Part shown: positions 53,988 through 63,756 of the stretch, in pieces | Layout: each line of letters begins with the position of its first letter | Numbering within the stretch: the stretch's first letter is position 1 | Assembly: GCF_002157625.1 (NCBI RefSeq) | Contig: NZ_BDMM01000002.1 | Location: 124,001 to 188,000 of the forward strand | Reading direction: 5' to 3' | Origin: Brevundimonas sp. SH203 | Lineage (GTDB): Bacteria; Pseudomonadota; Alphaproteobacteria; Caulobacterales; Caulobacteraceae | DNA length: 64,000 nucleotides | Made by a program: the position numbers and the translations under genes | The notes under the pieces: model-generated | The model's database searches: none | Told to the model about the DNA's origin: nothing | The model's input: only the letters and a program-made list of their open reading frames with translations

Positions 53988-55637
53988 ATGGGGCGGGATC
54001 GCGTGGGCGGCTTTACGGCGGCGTTGCAGAAGTTCGGGATCGGCCGTCTGGCGGCGGTCCTCGGCGTCGCCGCCGGTGTGGCCGCCGTGTTGGTCGCCGT
54101 CATGCTGCGCATGGGCCAGGCGCCCGACGCCCTGCTCTATTCCAACCTGGATCTGCGCGAGGCCGGCGAGATCACGGCCGCCCTGGATCAGGCCAATATC
54201 AAATATTCGTCCAAGGGCGACGGCTCGACCATCATGGTCAACCGCGACGAGGTGGGCACGGCCCGGATGCTGGTCGCCGGCAAGGGATTGGTGACGTCGG
54301 GTTCGGTCGGTTACGAGTTGTTCGACAACCAGTCGGTCCTGGGTCAGACCGAATTCCAGCAGCAGCTGAACGAACAGCGCGCCCTGCAGGGCGAACTGTC
54401 GCGCACCATCATGTCGATGCGCGGCATCACCGCCGCCCGCGTCCACATCACCATGCCGCGCCGCGAGATGTTCACCTCGGCCGCCGGAGAGCCGACCGCC
54501 GCCGTTCTGGTCGGCGTTGGCGGACGTGATCTGAGCGGCGACCAGGTGCGGGCGATCCGCAATCTGGTGGCCTCGTCCGTGCCGAACCTGAAGCCCGACC
54601 GCGTCACCGTGGCGGACCAGAACAACCGCACCCTGGCGGCGGGCGGCGAGGACGGCTTTACCTCCGCCTCGGCCGAGGAGGCCAAGGGCAACACCGAGGC
54701 CCAGCTTCAGTCGCGCATCAAGGACATCGTCGAGGGCGTGGTCGGCGTGGGCGCCGCTCGCGTCCAGGTGACGGCCGACATCGACCACAGCCGCTCCACC
54801 ACCCAGGAGCAGAAGTTCGATCCCGACGGCCAGGTGGTGCGTTCGACCACCACCCACGGCTCGCAGTCCAGCGACACGACGGCCCAGCCTGACGGCGGGG
54901 TGACGGCGACCAACAACATCCCCGGCGGCGCAGCGCCCGCTGCGACCCCGGCCGGTTCGACCAACGCCCAGAACGCCGAAACCACCAACTACGAAATCTC
55001 CAACACCACCACGACCACGACCAAGGAACCGGGCGAGGTCAGGAAGCTGGCCGTCGCCGTCGCCGTGGACGGCAAGTGGACGCCCGCCAAGGACGGCAAG
55101 GGCGAGGCGACCTATGCACCGCGTTCGGCCGAGGAGATCAACCAGATCAAGTCCCTGGTCGCCGCCGCCGCCGGCATCGACCCGAGCCGGGGCGACAAGA
55201 TCGAGGTGATCAACGTCCGCTTCAACCACGACACCGGCATCGCCGGCGGCCTGGACGGCGCCTCTTCGATGTTCGACTTCTCCAAGAACGACATCATGCG
55301 CGGCGTCGAGCTGCTGGTGCTGCTGATCACCGGCGTCCTGCTGATCTTCTTCGTCCTGCGCCCGCTGCTGAAGACGGCGGCGGGCGGAACGAACCTGCCG
55401 GCCATGACGGCCCAGGCCGGCGTGCCGGTGACGGCGGTGACGACCACGATCATCGGCCCGGACGGTCAGCCGCAGATCGCCCAGCTGCCCTCGCCCAGCG
55501 AGATGGAGCAGAAGATCGACATCGCCCGCATCGAGGGCCAGGTGAAGGCGTCTTCGGTCAAGAAGGTCGCCGACTTCGTCCAGACGCATCCCGATGACGC
55601 CGCCGGCATCCTGCGAACCTGGGTGGCCGAAGGCTGA
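53988..55637 (+). CDS. fliF: flagellar MS-ring protein FliF
   Basis: Forms the inner-membrane MS ring on which the flagellar motor is built. 549 aa. First membrane segment about 20-40, periplasmic ring-building domains ([72 protein letters not shown]), a Thr/Ala/Pro-rich spacer about 300-345, second membrane segment about 436-456 ([19 protein letters not shown]), cytoplasmic tail that binds FliG ([23 protein letters not shown]). Stop overlaps fliG start (TGATG). First gene of the operon. Confidence 0.96.
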   Translation: MGRDRVGGFTAALQKFGIGRLAAVLGVAAGVAAVLVAVMLRMGQAPDALLYSNLDLREAGEITAALDQANIKYSSKGDGSTIMVNRDEVGTARMLVAGKGLVTSGSVGYELFDNQSVLGQTEFQQQLNEQRALQGELSRTIMSMRGITAARVHITMPRREMFTSAAGEPTAAVLVGVGGRDLSGDQVRAIRNLVASSVPNLKPDRVTVADQNNRTLAAGGEDGFTSASAEEAKGNTEAQLQSRIKDIVEGVVGVGAARVQVTADIDHSRSTTQEQKFDPDGQVVRSTTTHGSQSSDTTAQPDGGVTATNNIPGGAAPAATPAGSTNAQNAETTNYEISNTTTTTTKEPGEVRKLAVAVAVDGKWTPAKDGKGEATYAPRSAEEINQIKSLVAAAAGIDPSRGDKIEVINVRFNHDTGIAGGLDGASSMFDFSKNDIMRGVELLVLLITGVLLIFFVLRPLLKTAAGGTNLPAMTAQAGVPVTAVTTTIIGPDGQPQIAQLPSPSEMEQKIDIARIEGQVKASSVKKVADFVQTHPDDAAGILRTWVAEG

Positions 55638-56671
55638 TGGCCAAGCTGATCAACAAGAAGGCGTCGATCGAGGACCCCAACAAACTGTCGGGGCCTGAAA
55701 AGGCGGCCGTCATCCTGCTGGCGCTGGGCGAGGAGCATACCGCCCTGTGGGAGCGGCTGGATGACGACGAGATCAAGGAAATCTCCCAAGCCATGGCGAC
55801 CCTGGGCAATGTCACGGCCGAGGCGGTCGAGGCCCTGCTGATCGAATTCGTGTCCGGCCTGTCCGGCTCCGGCTCGGTCATGGGCAGCTACGAACAGACG
55901 CAGCGCCTGCTCAGCGCCTTCCTGCCCAAGGAGCGTGTCGATGGGCTGATGGAGGAAATCCGGGGTCCGGCCGGTCGCACCATGTGGGACAAGCTGGGCA
56001 ATGTGAACGAGGCGGTCCTCGCCAACTATCTGAAGAACGAATACCCCCAGACCGTGGCGGTGATCCTGTCCAAGGTCCGCACCGACCACGCCGCCCGCGT
56101 CCTGACCAGCCTGCCCGAGGATTTCGCCCTGGAATGCGTGCAGCGGATGCTGCGCATGGAGCCGGTGCAGCGCGAGATCCTGGACAAGATCGAGGCTACG
56201 CTGCGCACCGAATTCATGTCGAACCTGGCCCGCACCTCCAAGCGCGACAGCCACGAGATGATGGCCGACATCTTCAACAGCTTCGATCGCCAGACCGAGG
56301 CGCGCTTCATCGGCGCGCTGGAAGAACGCAATCGCGAGTCGGCCGAACGCATCCGCGCCCTGATGTTTGTGTTCGAGGATCTGTCGAAACTGGACCCCGG
56401 CGGTGTGCAGACCCTGCTGCGCGGCGTGGACAAGGATTCGCTGGGCCTGGCGCTGAAGGGCGCCTCGGAAGGCCTGCGCGAGATGTTCTTCTCCAACATG
56501 TCCGAGCGCGCCTCCAAGATCATGCGCGAGGACATGGAATCCATGGGGCCGGTGCGTCTGAAGGACGTGGACGCCGCCCAGATGGCCATGGTCCAGGTCG
56601 CCAAGGACCTGGCCGCCAAGGGCGACATCATGCTGGCCGGTCAGGGCACCGACGACGAGTTGATCTACTGA
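55637..56671 (+). CDS. fliG: flagellar motor switch protein FliG
   Basis: Cytoplasmic rotor protein linking the MS ring to FliM/FliN and interacting with the stator. 344 aa, usual length. N-terminal domain [36 protein letters not shown]; middle domain ending in [31 protein letters not shown]-terminal charged helix region [32 protein letters not shown] and [20 protein letters not shown]. It starts 1 nt before the fliF end and is followed by fliH after 1 nt. Confidence 0.96.
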   Translation: MAKLINKKASIEDPNKLSGPEKAAVILLALGEEHTALWERLDDDEIKEISQAMATLGNVTAEAVEALLIEFVSGLSGSGSVMGSYEQTQRLLSAFLPKERVDGLMEEIRGPAGRTMWDKLGNVNEAVLANYLKNEYPQTVAVILSKVRTDHAARVLTSLPEDFALECVQRMLRMEPVQREILDKIEATLRTEFMSNLARTSKRDSHEMMADIFNSFDRQTEARFIGALEERNRESAERIRALMFVFEDLSKLDPGGVQTLLRGVDKDSLGLALKGASEGLREMFFSNMSERASKIMREDMESMGPVRLKDVDAAQMAMVQVAKDLAAKGDIMLAGQGTDDELIY

Positions 56672-56672
56672 C

Positions 56673-57335
56673 ATGACCGCGCCCGCCCAGGATCGTCGCC
56701 CCTTCGTCTTCGACACCGAGTTCGCCGCTGACGGCGCCGTCGTGCGTCCCAGCGCCTGGACGCCGCCTAAGCGCGCCTATCTGCCCGCCGAGGTGGACGC
56801 CCTGGTGGCGCAGGGGCGGCTGGAGGCGCGTCAGCAGGCCCTGGCCGAGATCGAGAACATCCGCGCCCTGGCCCTGACCAATATCGCCCAGGCGGTCGCG
56901 GCGGCCATGCCGACCCTGCGGGCGGCGGCTCAGGCGCATCGCGAGCAATCGGCCGACCTGGCCCTGGCCGCCGCCCGCGCCATCGCCGGCGCCGCCCTGG
57001 ATCGGTTTGCCCAGGCCCCGCTGAAGGCCGCGCTGGAGATGCTGGCGCAGGAGATCGACGCCTCGCCCCGCCTGGTGGTCCGCGCCTCGGGTCTGGATGA
57101 CGCCGCGCGCGGCCTGATCGAACAGGCCTGCGCCGACAGCGGCTTCACCGGCGCGGTCGCCTTCCGCGACGAACCGGGCCTGCACCCCGCCGCCTTCCAG
57201 CTGGAATGGGCGGACGGCCGCGCCGACCACGACCCGCAAACGTCGGCCCAGCGCGTGGCCGAGGCCCTGACGGCGGCCCTGGCGGCCGAGGCCGGGCACG
57301 CCGAAACCCTTCCCGTCGACAGGAGCATGTTCTGA
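56673..57335 (+). CDS. fliH: flagellar export component FliH (FlbE)
   Basis: 220 aa. Fits the position of FlbE/FliH in the Caulobacter fliF operon; FliH regulates the export ATPase FliI. Seen: N-terminal charged segment, KRAYLPAEVDALVAQGRLEARQQALAEIENIRALALTNIAQAVAAAMPTLRAAAQAHREQSADLALAAARAIAGAAL as a long Ala-rich helix, and a C-terminal domain ending GFTGAVAFRDEPGLHPAAFQLEWADGRADHD. Sequence conservation in this family is low, so context carries much weight. Overlaps fliN by 1 nt. Confidence 0.85.
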   Translation: MTAPAQDRRPFVFDTEFAADGAVVRPSAWTPPKRAYLPAEVDALVAQGRLEARQQALAEIENIRALALTNIAQAVAAAMPTLRAAAQAHREQSADLALAAARAIAGAALDRFAQAPLKAALEMLAQEIDASPRLVVRASGLDDAARGLIEQACADSGFTGAVAFRDEPGLHPAAFQLEWADGRADHDPQTSAQRVAEALTAALAAEAGHAETLPVDRSMF

Positions 57336-57667
57336 TGGCGTCCGACGACCTGGCCCTGGAGGAGTTCTCCGCCCAATCCGACCTGCCGCCGGTGGACGAC
57401 ACGGGCGACAAGACCGCCGCCGATCTGGCCACCGTCTTCGACGTGCCGGTCAATATCTCGGCCGTGCTGGGCAAGTCGCACATGTCGGTGGCTCAGCTGC
57501 TGAAACTGAACAAGGGGTCGGTGCTGGAGCTGGACCGCAAGGTCGGCGAGGCCATCGACATCTTCGTCAACAACCGCCTGATCGCGCGCGGCGAGGTCGT
57601 CGTCGTCGACGACCGGCTGGGCGTGACCATGACGGAAATCATCAAGACCGAGGACAGCGGCGCCTGA
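57335..57667 (+). CDS. fliN: flagellar motor switch protein FliN
   Basis: C-ring protein of the flagellar switch. 110 aa from ATG 57335, overlapping the fliH stop (TGATG). Acidic N-terminus, then the SpoA domain VFDVPVNISAVLGKSHMSVAQLLKLNKGSVLELDRKVGEAIDIFVNNRLIARGEVVVVDDRLGVTMTEII, the normal FliN length and pattern. Followed by a 70-bp gap with a small stem and an AGGAG-containing leader before flbD. Confidence 0.94.
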   Translation: MASDDLALEEFSAQSDLPPVDDTGDKTAADLATVFDVPVNISAVLGKSHMSVAQLLKLNKGSVLELDRKVGEAIDIFVNNRLIARGEVVVVDDRLGVTMTEIIKTEDSGA

Positions 57668-57737
57668 AGCCATGCCGCGCAGGCATTGCGCAGCAGGAAT
57701 GACGGCGACCGGCTTTAGAGATTAGAGGAGAAGAACG

Positions 57738-59150
57738 ATGCGTCTTCTGGTGGTAGGCAGGCTGAGCGGCCAACTGGCGTCGGCGGTCAAGATGGCGATG
57801 GCGCACGGCGCCAAGGTCAATCACGTCGAGCGCGCCGATCAGGCGACCGAACAGCTGCGGCGGGGGCAGGGCGCGGACCTGCTGATGGTCGACTATCAGC
57901 TGGACATCGCCGCCCTGATCGCCGCCAACGAGGCCGAGCGGATCACCATTCCGGTGGTGGCCTTCGGCGTGGATGCGGATGCGCGCGAGGCCGCCGCCGC
58001 GATCAAGGCCGGCGCGAAGGAGTTCATCCCGCTTCCGCCCGACGCCGAACTGATCGCCGCCGTCCTGTCGGCCGTCGCCGACGACGAAAAGCCGATGATC
58101 TCGGCCGATCCGTCGATGAAGGCGGTGCTGCAGCTGGCCGACCAGGTCGCGCGTTCGGAAGCCTCCATCCTGATCACCGGCGAAAGCGGCGTCGGCAAGG
58201 AGGTGATGGCCCGCTATCTGCACGAGCATTCGCGCCGGTCGGAAAAGCCGTTCATCAGCGTCAACTGCGCCGCCATTCCCGACAACCTGCTGGAATCCGA
58301 ACTGTTCGGTCACGAGAAGGGCGCCTTCACCGGAGCGGTCGCGCGCCGCATCGGCAAGTTCGAGGAGGCCGACGGCGGCACCCTGCTGCTGGACGAAATC
58401 TCGGAGATGGACGCCCGGCTTCAGGCCAAGCTGCTGCGCGCCATCCAGGAACGGGTCATCGACCGCGTGGGCGGCTCCAAGCCCGTCTCGGTCAATATCC
58501 GCATCATCGCCACCTCGAACCGCGATCTGGCCCGCGCCGTGTCGGAAGGCACGTTCCGCGAGGACCTGCTGTACCGGCTGAACGTGGTGAACCTGCGCCT
58601 GCCGTCCTTGCGCGAACGGCCCGGCGACATCGGGGTTCTGGCCGATCACTTCATCAAGAAATACGCCGCCGCCAACGGCGTGCCGGTGCGCCCCATGTCG
58701 GCCGCCGCGCGCCAGGCGATTGTCGCTCACCGCTGGCCCGGCAACGTGCGCGAGTTGGAGAACGCCATGCACCGCGCGGTGTTGCTGGCGGTCGGGCCCG
58801 AGATCGACGTGGACGCTATCCGCCTGCCCGACGGTCAGCCGCTGGGCGGCATGGGCGCCGCGATGATGTCTGGCCAGACCTATGAGGCGCCGCAAGCCGG
58901 CGTCGCCGCCCGCGCGGCCCAGGCCGCCGACGCCGTGACCCGCAGCTTCGTCGGGCAAACGGTGGCGGCGATGGAGAAGACCCTGATCCTGGACACCCTG
59001 ACCCACTGTCTGGGCAACCGCACCCATGCGGCCAACATCCTGGGCATCTCCATCCGCACCCTGCGGAACAAGCTGAACGAATACGCCGACGAGGGCGCGG
59101 CCATTCCGGCGCCCCAGAGCGGGGTGTCCGCCTCGGGCTATGCGGCCTGA
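57738..59150 (+). CDS. flbD: sigma54-dependent flagellar regulator FlbD
   Basis: NtrC-type activator which in Caulobacter switches on class III/IV flagellar genes and represses fliF. 470 aa. Degenerate receiver (1-115): the usual N-terminal acidic pair is missing (MRLLVVGRLSG), though D52 in LMVDYQLD remains, as known for FlbD. AAA+ domain: Walker A GESGVGKE (148-155), GAFTGA (195-200) contacting sigma54, Walker B LLLDEISEMD. C-terminal Fis-type helix-turn-helix THAANILGISIRTLRNKLNEY. AGGAG upstream of the ATG. Confidence 0.96.
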   Translation: MRLLVVGRLSGQLASAVKMAMAHGAKVNHVERADQATEQLRRGQGADLLMVDYQLDIAALIAANEAERITIPVVAFGVDADAREAAAAIKAGAKEFIPLPPDAELIAAVLSAVADDEKPMISADPSMKAVLQLADQVARSEASILITGESGVGKEVMARYLHEHSRRSEKPFISVNCAAIPDNLLESELFGHEKGAFTGAVARRIGKFEEADGGTLLLDEISEMDARLQAKLLRAIQERVIDRVGGSKPVSVNIRIIATSNRDLARAVSEGTFREDLLYRLNVVNLRLPSLRERPGDIGVLADHFIKKYAAANGVPVRPMSAAARQAIVAHRWPGNVRELENAMHRAVLLAVGPEIDVDAIRLPDGQPLGGMGAAMMSGQTYEAPQAGVAARAAQAADAVTRSFVGQTVAAMEKTLILDTLTHCLGNRTHAANILGISIRTLRNKLNEYADEGAAIPAPQSGVSASGYAA

Positions 59151-59153
59151 CGC

Positions 59154-60050
59154 ATGGGGTCGGGCTTTGATCGCAGGACGGTGATCGGCGGCGCGGGCGC
59201 GCTGGCGCTCGCCGGCTGCTATCCGAAGCGCGAAGAGGCCAAGACCGAGGACGACCAGCCCGAGTTTCTGCTGACCGATCTGGAAGCGCGCCACGGCGGG
59301 CGACTGGGCGTGGCGGCGTTCGACGTCGGCAGCCATCACCGGGTGTCCTGGCGGGGGCAGGAACGGTTCGCCTTCTGCTCGACCTTCAAGGCCTTTCTCG
59401 CCGTCGCCGTTGTGGAGCGGGTGCAGCGGGACGAGGAACGGCTGGACCGCGCCGTGCCGGTGGTTCGGGCCGACATGATCCCCCATGCGCCGGTGACGGA
59501 AAAGGCCATCGGCCGCACCCTGACCATCCGCGAACTGATGCAGGCCGCCGTGGAGGTCAGCGACAATCCGGCCGCCAACATCCTGATCCGCGAAATGGGC
59601 GGAATCGCCGTATGGCGTGAATGGTGGCCGACCTTCGGGGACACCACCACCGTGATCTCGCGCCTGGAGCCGGACCTGAACACCGCCCTGCCCAACGACC
59701 CGCGCGACACCTGTCTGCCGGATCAGACCCTGGCCAATATCCGCGAGCTGGCCTTCGGCGACCGGCTGACGCCGCCGCACGACCAGATGCTCCAGGGCTG
59801 GCTGATGGCCTCGCCGACCGGCCCCGGCCGCATCAAGGCGGGCGCGCCGCAGGGCTGGACCGTGGCCCACAAGACCGGCACGGGCGCGAACGGGACCGCC
59901 AACGACATCGGCGTGGCCTTTCCAACCTCGGGATCGCCCGTCGTTCTGGCGACCTATTTCACCGGCGCGACCCAGGCCAGCGACGACCAGCGCGACGCCG
60001 TGATCGCCGAGGCGACCCGTCGCGTGTTCAAGGCGCTGGGTCGTGACTGA
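59154..60050 (+). CDS. class A beta-lactamase, probable Tat lipoprotein
   Basis: 298 aa. Serine beta-lactamase with all catalytic motifs: S76-T-F-K79 preceded by C75, S136-D-N138, E172-P-D-L-N176 (general base Glu), K240-T-G242. N-terminus DRRTVIGGAGALALAGC shows a twin-arginine motif and a lipobox (C22), so it is probably exported folded and lipid-anchored. The second Cys that pairs with C75 in some carbapenemases is not seen near KTG. It starts 3 nt after flbD and overlaps flhA by 8 nt, so it sits inside the flagellar operon. Antibiotic spectrum not predictable. Confidence 0.92.
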   Translation: MGSGFDRRTVIGGAGALALAGCYPKREEAKTEDDQPEFLLTDLEARHGGRLGVAAFDVGSHHRVSWRGQERFAFCSTFKAFLAVAVVERVQRDEERLDRAVPVVRADMIPHAPVTEKAIGRTLTIRELMQAAVEVSDNPAANILIREMGGIAVWREWWPTFGDTTTVISRLEPDLNTALPNDPRDTCLPDQTLANIRELAFGDRLTPPHDQMLQGWLMASPTGPGRIKAGAPQGWTVAHKTGTGANGTANDIGVAFPTSGSPVVLATYFTGATQASDDQRDAVIAEATRRVFKALGRD

Positions 60051-62160
60051 TACGCCCGTCATGATGAAGGATGGCATGGCGCGCCCCACCGGGCGCGACG
60101 TCCTGGGCTGGGTCAACCGCGGCGAAGTGCTGATGGCGGTCGGCGTGATCGGCGTGATCATGCTGCTGATTCTGCCGGTCCCCAAGATGCTGCTGGACCT
60201 GCTGCTGGCGATCTCGCTGGTGTCGTCCGTGCTGATCCTGATGACGGCCGTGATGATGAAGCGGCCGCTGGACTTCGCCATCTTCCCGACGGTGTTGCTG
60301 GTCTCGACCCTGTTCCGGCTGGGCCTGAACCTGGCCTCCACGCGCCTGATCCTGACCCACGGGCAGGAGGGGCACGACGCGGCGGGTCAGGTGATCAACG
60401 CCTTCGGCCAGCTGATGATGGGGGGCAATTTCATCATCGGGGTGATCATCTTCGCCATCATCCTGGTGGTGAACTTCGTGGTCATCACCAAGGGTTCGAC
60501 CCGGATCGCGGAAGTGTCCGCTCGCTTCACCCTGGACTCCATGCCCGGCAAGCAGATGGCCATCGACGCCGATCTGTCGTCGGGCCTGATCACCGAGGAC
60601 CAGGCCAAGCTCCGCCGCAAGGAACTGGAGCAGGAATCGACCTTCTTCGGCGCCATGGACGGCGCGTCCAAATTCGTGCGCGGCGACGCCGTGGCGGGCC
60701 TGATCATCACCTTCATCAATGTGATCGGCGGCATCCTGATCGGGACGCTGCAGCACAAGATGGCCCTGCCGGACGCGGCCAACACCTATGTCCAGCTGAC
60801 CATCGGAGACGGTCTGGTGACGCAGGTGCCGGCCATCATCATCTCCATCGCGGCCGGCTTCCTGGTGTCCAAGGCGGGCGTCGAGGGCACGGCGGACAAG
60901 GCCCTGGTCACGCAACTGGCCACCAATCCGGTGTCGCTGGGCGTGGTGTCCGGCGCGGCGGGCCTGATCGGCCTGATCCCCGGAATGCCGCTGATCCCCT
61001 TCGCCGCCCTGGCCATCGGTTCGGGCTTCATGGCCTGGCGGCTGGGTCGCAACCGGCTGAAGCCCCAACCGACCGAGGCCGAGCGCGCCGCCGCTGAGGC
61101 CGCCGCCAAGCCCAAGGAGGATGTGGAGGAGCCGATCGCCAACGTCCTGACCATCGACGAGGTCAAGATCGAGCTGGGCTATTCGCTGCTCAGCCTGATC
61201 AACGATCTGGAGGGGCGCCGGCTGACCGACCAGATCCGCGCCCTGCGCCGCTCGCTGGCCCAGGAATACGGCTTCGTCATCCCTCAGGTCCGCATTCTGG
61301 ACAATATGCGCCTGCCGACCCAGGGCTACGCCATCCGCATCAAGGAGATGGAGAGCGGGGCGGGCGAGGTGCGGCTGGGCCATCTGATGGCGATGGACCC
61401 GTCGGGGCGTCAGGTCGAACTGCCGGGCGAACATATGCGCGAACCCGCTTTCGGCCTGCCCGCCACCTGGATCGAGGAAGGGCTGCGCGAAGAGGCGACC
61501 TTCCGGGGCTATACGCTGGTCGATCCGTCCACCGTCCTGACCACCCACCTGACCGAAATCCTGAAGGAGAATATGGCGGACCTGCTGTCCTATGCGGAGG
61601 TGCAGAAGCTGCTGAAGGACCTGGGCGCCGAAGAGAAGAAGCTGGTCGAGGAACTGGTCCCCAGCGTCGTCACCGTCACCACCCTGCAACGGGTGCTTCA
61701 GGCCCTGTTGCGCGAGAAGGTGTCGATCCGCGACCTGCCCGCCATTCTGGAAGGCCTGGCCGAGGCCGCGCCGCACAGCTCGTCCGTCACCACCCTGGTC
61801 GAACACGTCCGCGCGCGCCTGGGCCGCCAGCTGTGCTGGCAGAACAAGGACGGGGAGGGGGCGCTGCCCATCGTCACCCTGTCGCCCGAATGGGAGGCCG
61901 CCTTCGCCGAAAGCCTGATCGGAAACGGCGAGGACAAGCAACTGGCCATGGCCCCGTCGCGGCTGCAGGACTTCATCCGCGCCGTGCGCGACACCTTCGA
62001 ACGCATCGCCATGACGGGCGAGAACCCGGTCCTGCTGACCGGCCCGATGACCCGTCCCTATGTCCGCTCCATCATCGAACGGTTCCGGGGGCAGACCGTG
62101 GTGATGAGCCAGAACGAAATCCATCCGAAAGCCCGCCTGCGGACCTTGGGCCAGGTGTGA
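60043..62160 (+). CDS. flhA: flagellar type III export protein FlhA
   Basis: Export-gate membrane protein of the flagellar type III secretion system. 705 aa. About eight membrane segments in the first 330 residues with the signatures RPLDFAIFPTVLLVSTLFRLGLNLASTRLIL, KGSTRIAEVSARFTLDSMPGKQMAIDADL and GDGLVTQVPAIIISIAAGFLVSKAG; then a linker and large cytoplasmic domain (IELGYSLLSLIND ... LTGPMTRPYVRSIIERF). GTG start overlaps the beta-lactamase stop by 8 nt; an ATG 18 nt later is possible. Confidence 0.95.
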   Translation: MTDTPVMMKDGMARPTGRDVLGWVNRGEVLMAVGVIGVIMLLILPVPKMLLDLLLAISLVSSVLILMTAVMMKRPLDFAIFPTVLLVSTLFRLGLNLASTRLILTHGQEGHDAAGQVINAFGQLMMGGNFIIGVIIFAIILVVNFVVITKGSTRIAEVSARFTLDSMPGKQMAIDADLSSGLITEDQAKLRRKELEQESTFFGAMDGASKFVRGDAVAGLIITFINVIGGILIGTLQHKMALPDAANTYVQLTIGDGLVTQVPAIIISIAAGFLVSKAGVEGTADKALVTQLATNPVSLGVVSGAAGLIGLIPGMPLIPFAALAIGSGFMAWRLGRNRLKPQPTEAERAAAEAAAKPKEDVEEPIANVLTIDEVKIELGYSLLSLINDLEGRRLTDQIRALRRSLAQEYGFVIPQVRILDNMRLPTQGYAIRIKEMESGAGEVRLGHLMAMDPSGRQVELPGEHMREPAFGLPATWIEEGLREEATFRGYTLVDPSTVLTTHLTEILKENMADLLSYAEVQKLLKDLGAEEKKLVEELVPSVVTVTTLQRVLQALLREKVSIRDLPAILEGLAEAAPHSSSVTTLVEHVRARLGRQLCWQNKDGEGALPIVTLSPEWEAAFAESLIGNGEDKQLAMAPSRLQDFIRAVRDTFERIAMTGENPVLLTGPMTRPYVRSIIERFRGQTVVMSQNEIHPKARLRTLGQV

Positions 62161-62229
62161 CGGCGGACGCATCCGCCGCCCGGCCAGAATGAAATTTGAC
62201 CCCGTGGCCTGCGGGGCTAAAGCTGGGCC

Positions 62230-63756
62230 ATGATCCCGACTTCGCGCCGCAGCCTGTTACGATTCAGAGATTTCGCGCGCACGCCGTCACTGGCGCGCTC
62301 GATCCTGGCCATGATGTTCCTGGCCTTCGCCCTGTTGATCGTCGTCAATGTGACGACCTTCGTAATGATCCAGCGCACGGCGGCGGTGAACGACACCATC
62401 GAACATGCGCAGAAGATGCGTCGGGCCTCGCGCACCACGCTGATCGCCATGCTGAACGCGGAAACGGCTCAGCGAGGCTTTCTGCTGACCGGCCGAAGCG
62501 ACTTTCTGGAACCCTATCGCCGGGCGCAGTCCGAGATCGCGCCCGCCGTCGCCTTTCTGGACGAAGGCGCCGCCCGTGATCCGACCCTGAAGGCCCCGGT
62601 CGATCGCATCCATCGTCTCGCCGATCAGAAATGGGCCGAAATGGAGCACACCCTGACGCTGGCGCAGCAGGGACGCATCGGCCAGTCGATCCAGTCGGTC
62701 CGTTCCGGCGAGGGCAAACGCTACATGGACGACCTGCGGGCGGCGGTGGACGATTTCGATGCCCTGAAATCGCGCCGCATCGCCGAACGCACCCTGAAGT
62801 CCGAGCGGTTCGGCACCCTGACGGTGGTGATGAACGCGATCACGGGGCTGCTGGTGGTGATCCTGGCCCTTCTGTCGGCCTGGATGGTGCGGCGCTACGT
62901 CGCCGAAATGCAGAACGCCCGCGCCGCTCTGGACGAGATCAACGCCGGTCTGGAGGACAAGATCAAGGAGCGCACCGGCGACCTGATGCGGGCCAACGAG
63001 GAAATCCAGCGCTTCGCCTATATCGTCAGCCACGACCTGCGCGCGCCCCTGGTCAACGTCATGGGCTACACGTCCGAACTGGAGCAGGCGGGCAAGGTCG
63101 TGGACCGCGCCATCGCCGACGCCGAGAAGACGCGAAGCGTCGACGCCGAAGTCGTCATGGCCGTCCGCGAGGACATGCCGGAGGCCATCGGCTTCATCCG
63201 CGCCTCGACCGAAAAGATGGACCGTCTGATCAACGCCATCCTGAAGCTGTCTCGCGAAGGGCGCCGCAACCTGCTGCCCGAGACGCTGGACATGACGACG
63301 ATGGCCGAGAACATCGCCAAGAGCGTCCACCACCAGACCGAGGCCTCGGGCGCGCGGATCGAGGTCCAGCCCTTGCCCGAGATCGAGAGCGACCGGATTT
63401 CGATGGAGCAGATCGTCGGCAATCTGATCGACAATGCGGTCAAATATCTGGATCAGGGGCGGCCGGGCGAGATCGTGGTTTCGGGCGAGGACACGCCGGG
63501 CGGCTGGGTCGTCTATCGCATCGCCGACAACGGCCGGGGGATCGCACCGCGCGACCATGAGCGAATCTTCGAACTGTTCCGGCGATCCGGCAAACAGGAC
63601 CGTTCGGGAGAGGGGCTGGGCCTGGCCTTCGTCCGCAACAGCGTTCGGCGGCTGGGCGGAACCATCGACGTGGAATCCGAACTGGGCAAAGGCTCGACTT
63701 TCCTGCTGAAATTCCCCAAACGACTGATCCTAGCCGAACCCGGAGCCGCGTTGTGA
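62230..63756 (+). CDS. CHASE3-domain sensor histidine kinase
   Basis: 508 aa. Membrane segments about 24-48 and 196-220 enclose a CHASE3-type periplasmic domain (MLNAETAQRGFLLTGRSDFLEPY, the hallmark). Cytoplasmic coiled coil with ERTGDLMRANEEIQRFAYIVSHDLRAPL (H268), then HATPase: NLIDNAVKYLD, DNGRGIAPRD, GEGLGLAFVRN. The DLRAPL/NVMGYTSEL type resembles phytochrome-like kinases that pair with single-domain receivers, and such a gene follows with 4-nt overlap. Confidence 0.92.
   Translation: MIPTSRRSLLRFRDFARTPSLARSILAMMFLAFALLIVVNVTTFVMIQRTAAVNDTIEHAQKMRRASRTTLIAMLNAETAQRGFLLTGRSDFLEPYRRAQSEIAPAVAFLDEGAARDPTLKAPVDRIHRLADQKWAEMEHTLTLAQQGRIGQSIQSVRSGEGKRYMDDLRAAVDDFDALKSRRIAERTLKSERFGTLTVVMNAITGLLVVILALLSAWMVRRYVAEMQNARAALDEINAGLEDKIKERTGDLMRANEEIQRFAYIVSHDLRAPLVNVMGYTSELEQAGKVVDRAIADAEKTRSVDAEVVMAVREDMPEAIGFIRASTEKMDRLINAILKLSREGRRNLLPETLDMTTMAENIAKSVHHQTEASGARIEVQPLPEIESDRISMEQIVGNLIDNAVKYLDQGRPGEIVVSGEDTPGGWVVYRIADNGRGIAPRDHERIFELFRRSGKQDRSGEGLGLAFVRNSVRRLGGTIDVESELGKGSTFLLKFPKRLILAEPGAAL

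Noticed and set aside
57672..57703. Small stem (GCGCA/TGCGC) between fliN and flbD as a REP remnant or attenuator
   Set aside because: Only 5 bp of stem and an ambiguous alternative pairing; not enough for a feature.
57642..60341. 899-aa minus-strand reading frame opposite flbD and bla
   Set aside because: Catalytic motifs of FlbD and the beta-lactamase are on the plus strand; the antisense frame is a GC artefact.
60028..62172. 714-aa minus-strand reading frame opposite flhA
   Set aside because: Antisense of FlhA with repetitive Gln/Asp/His composition.
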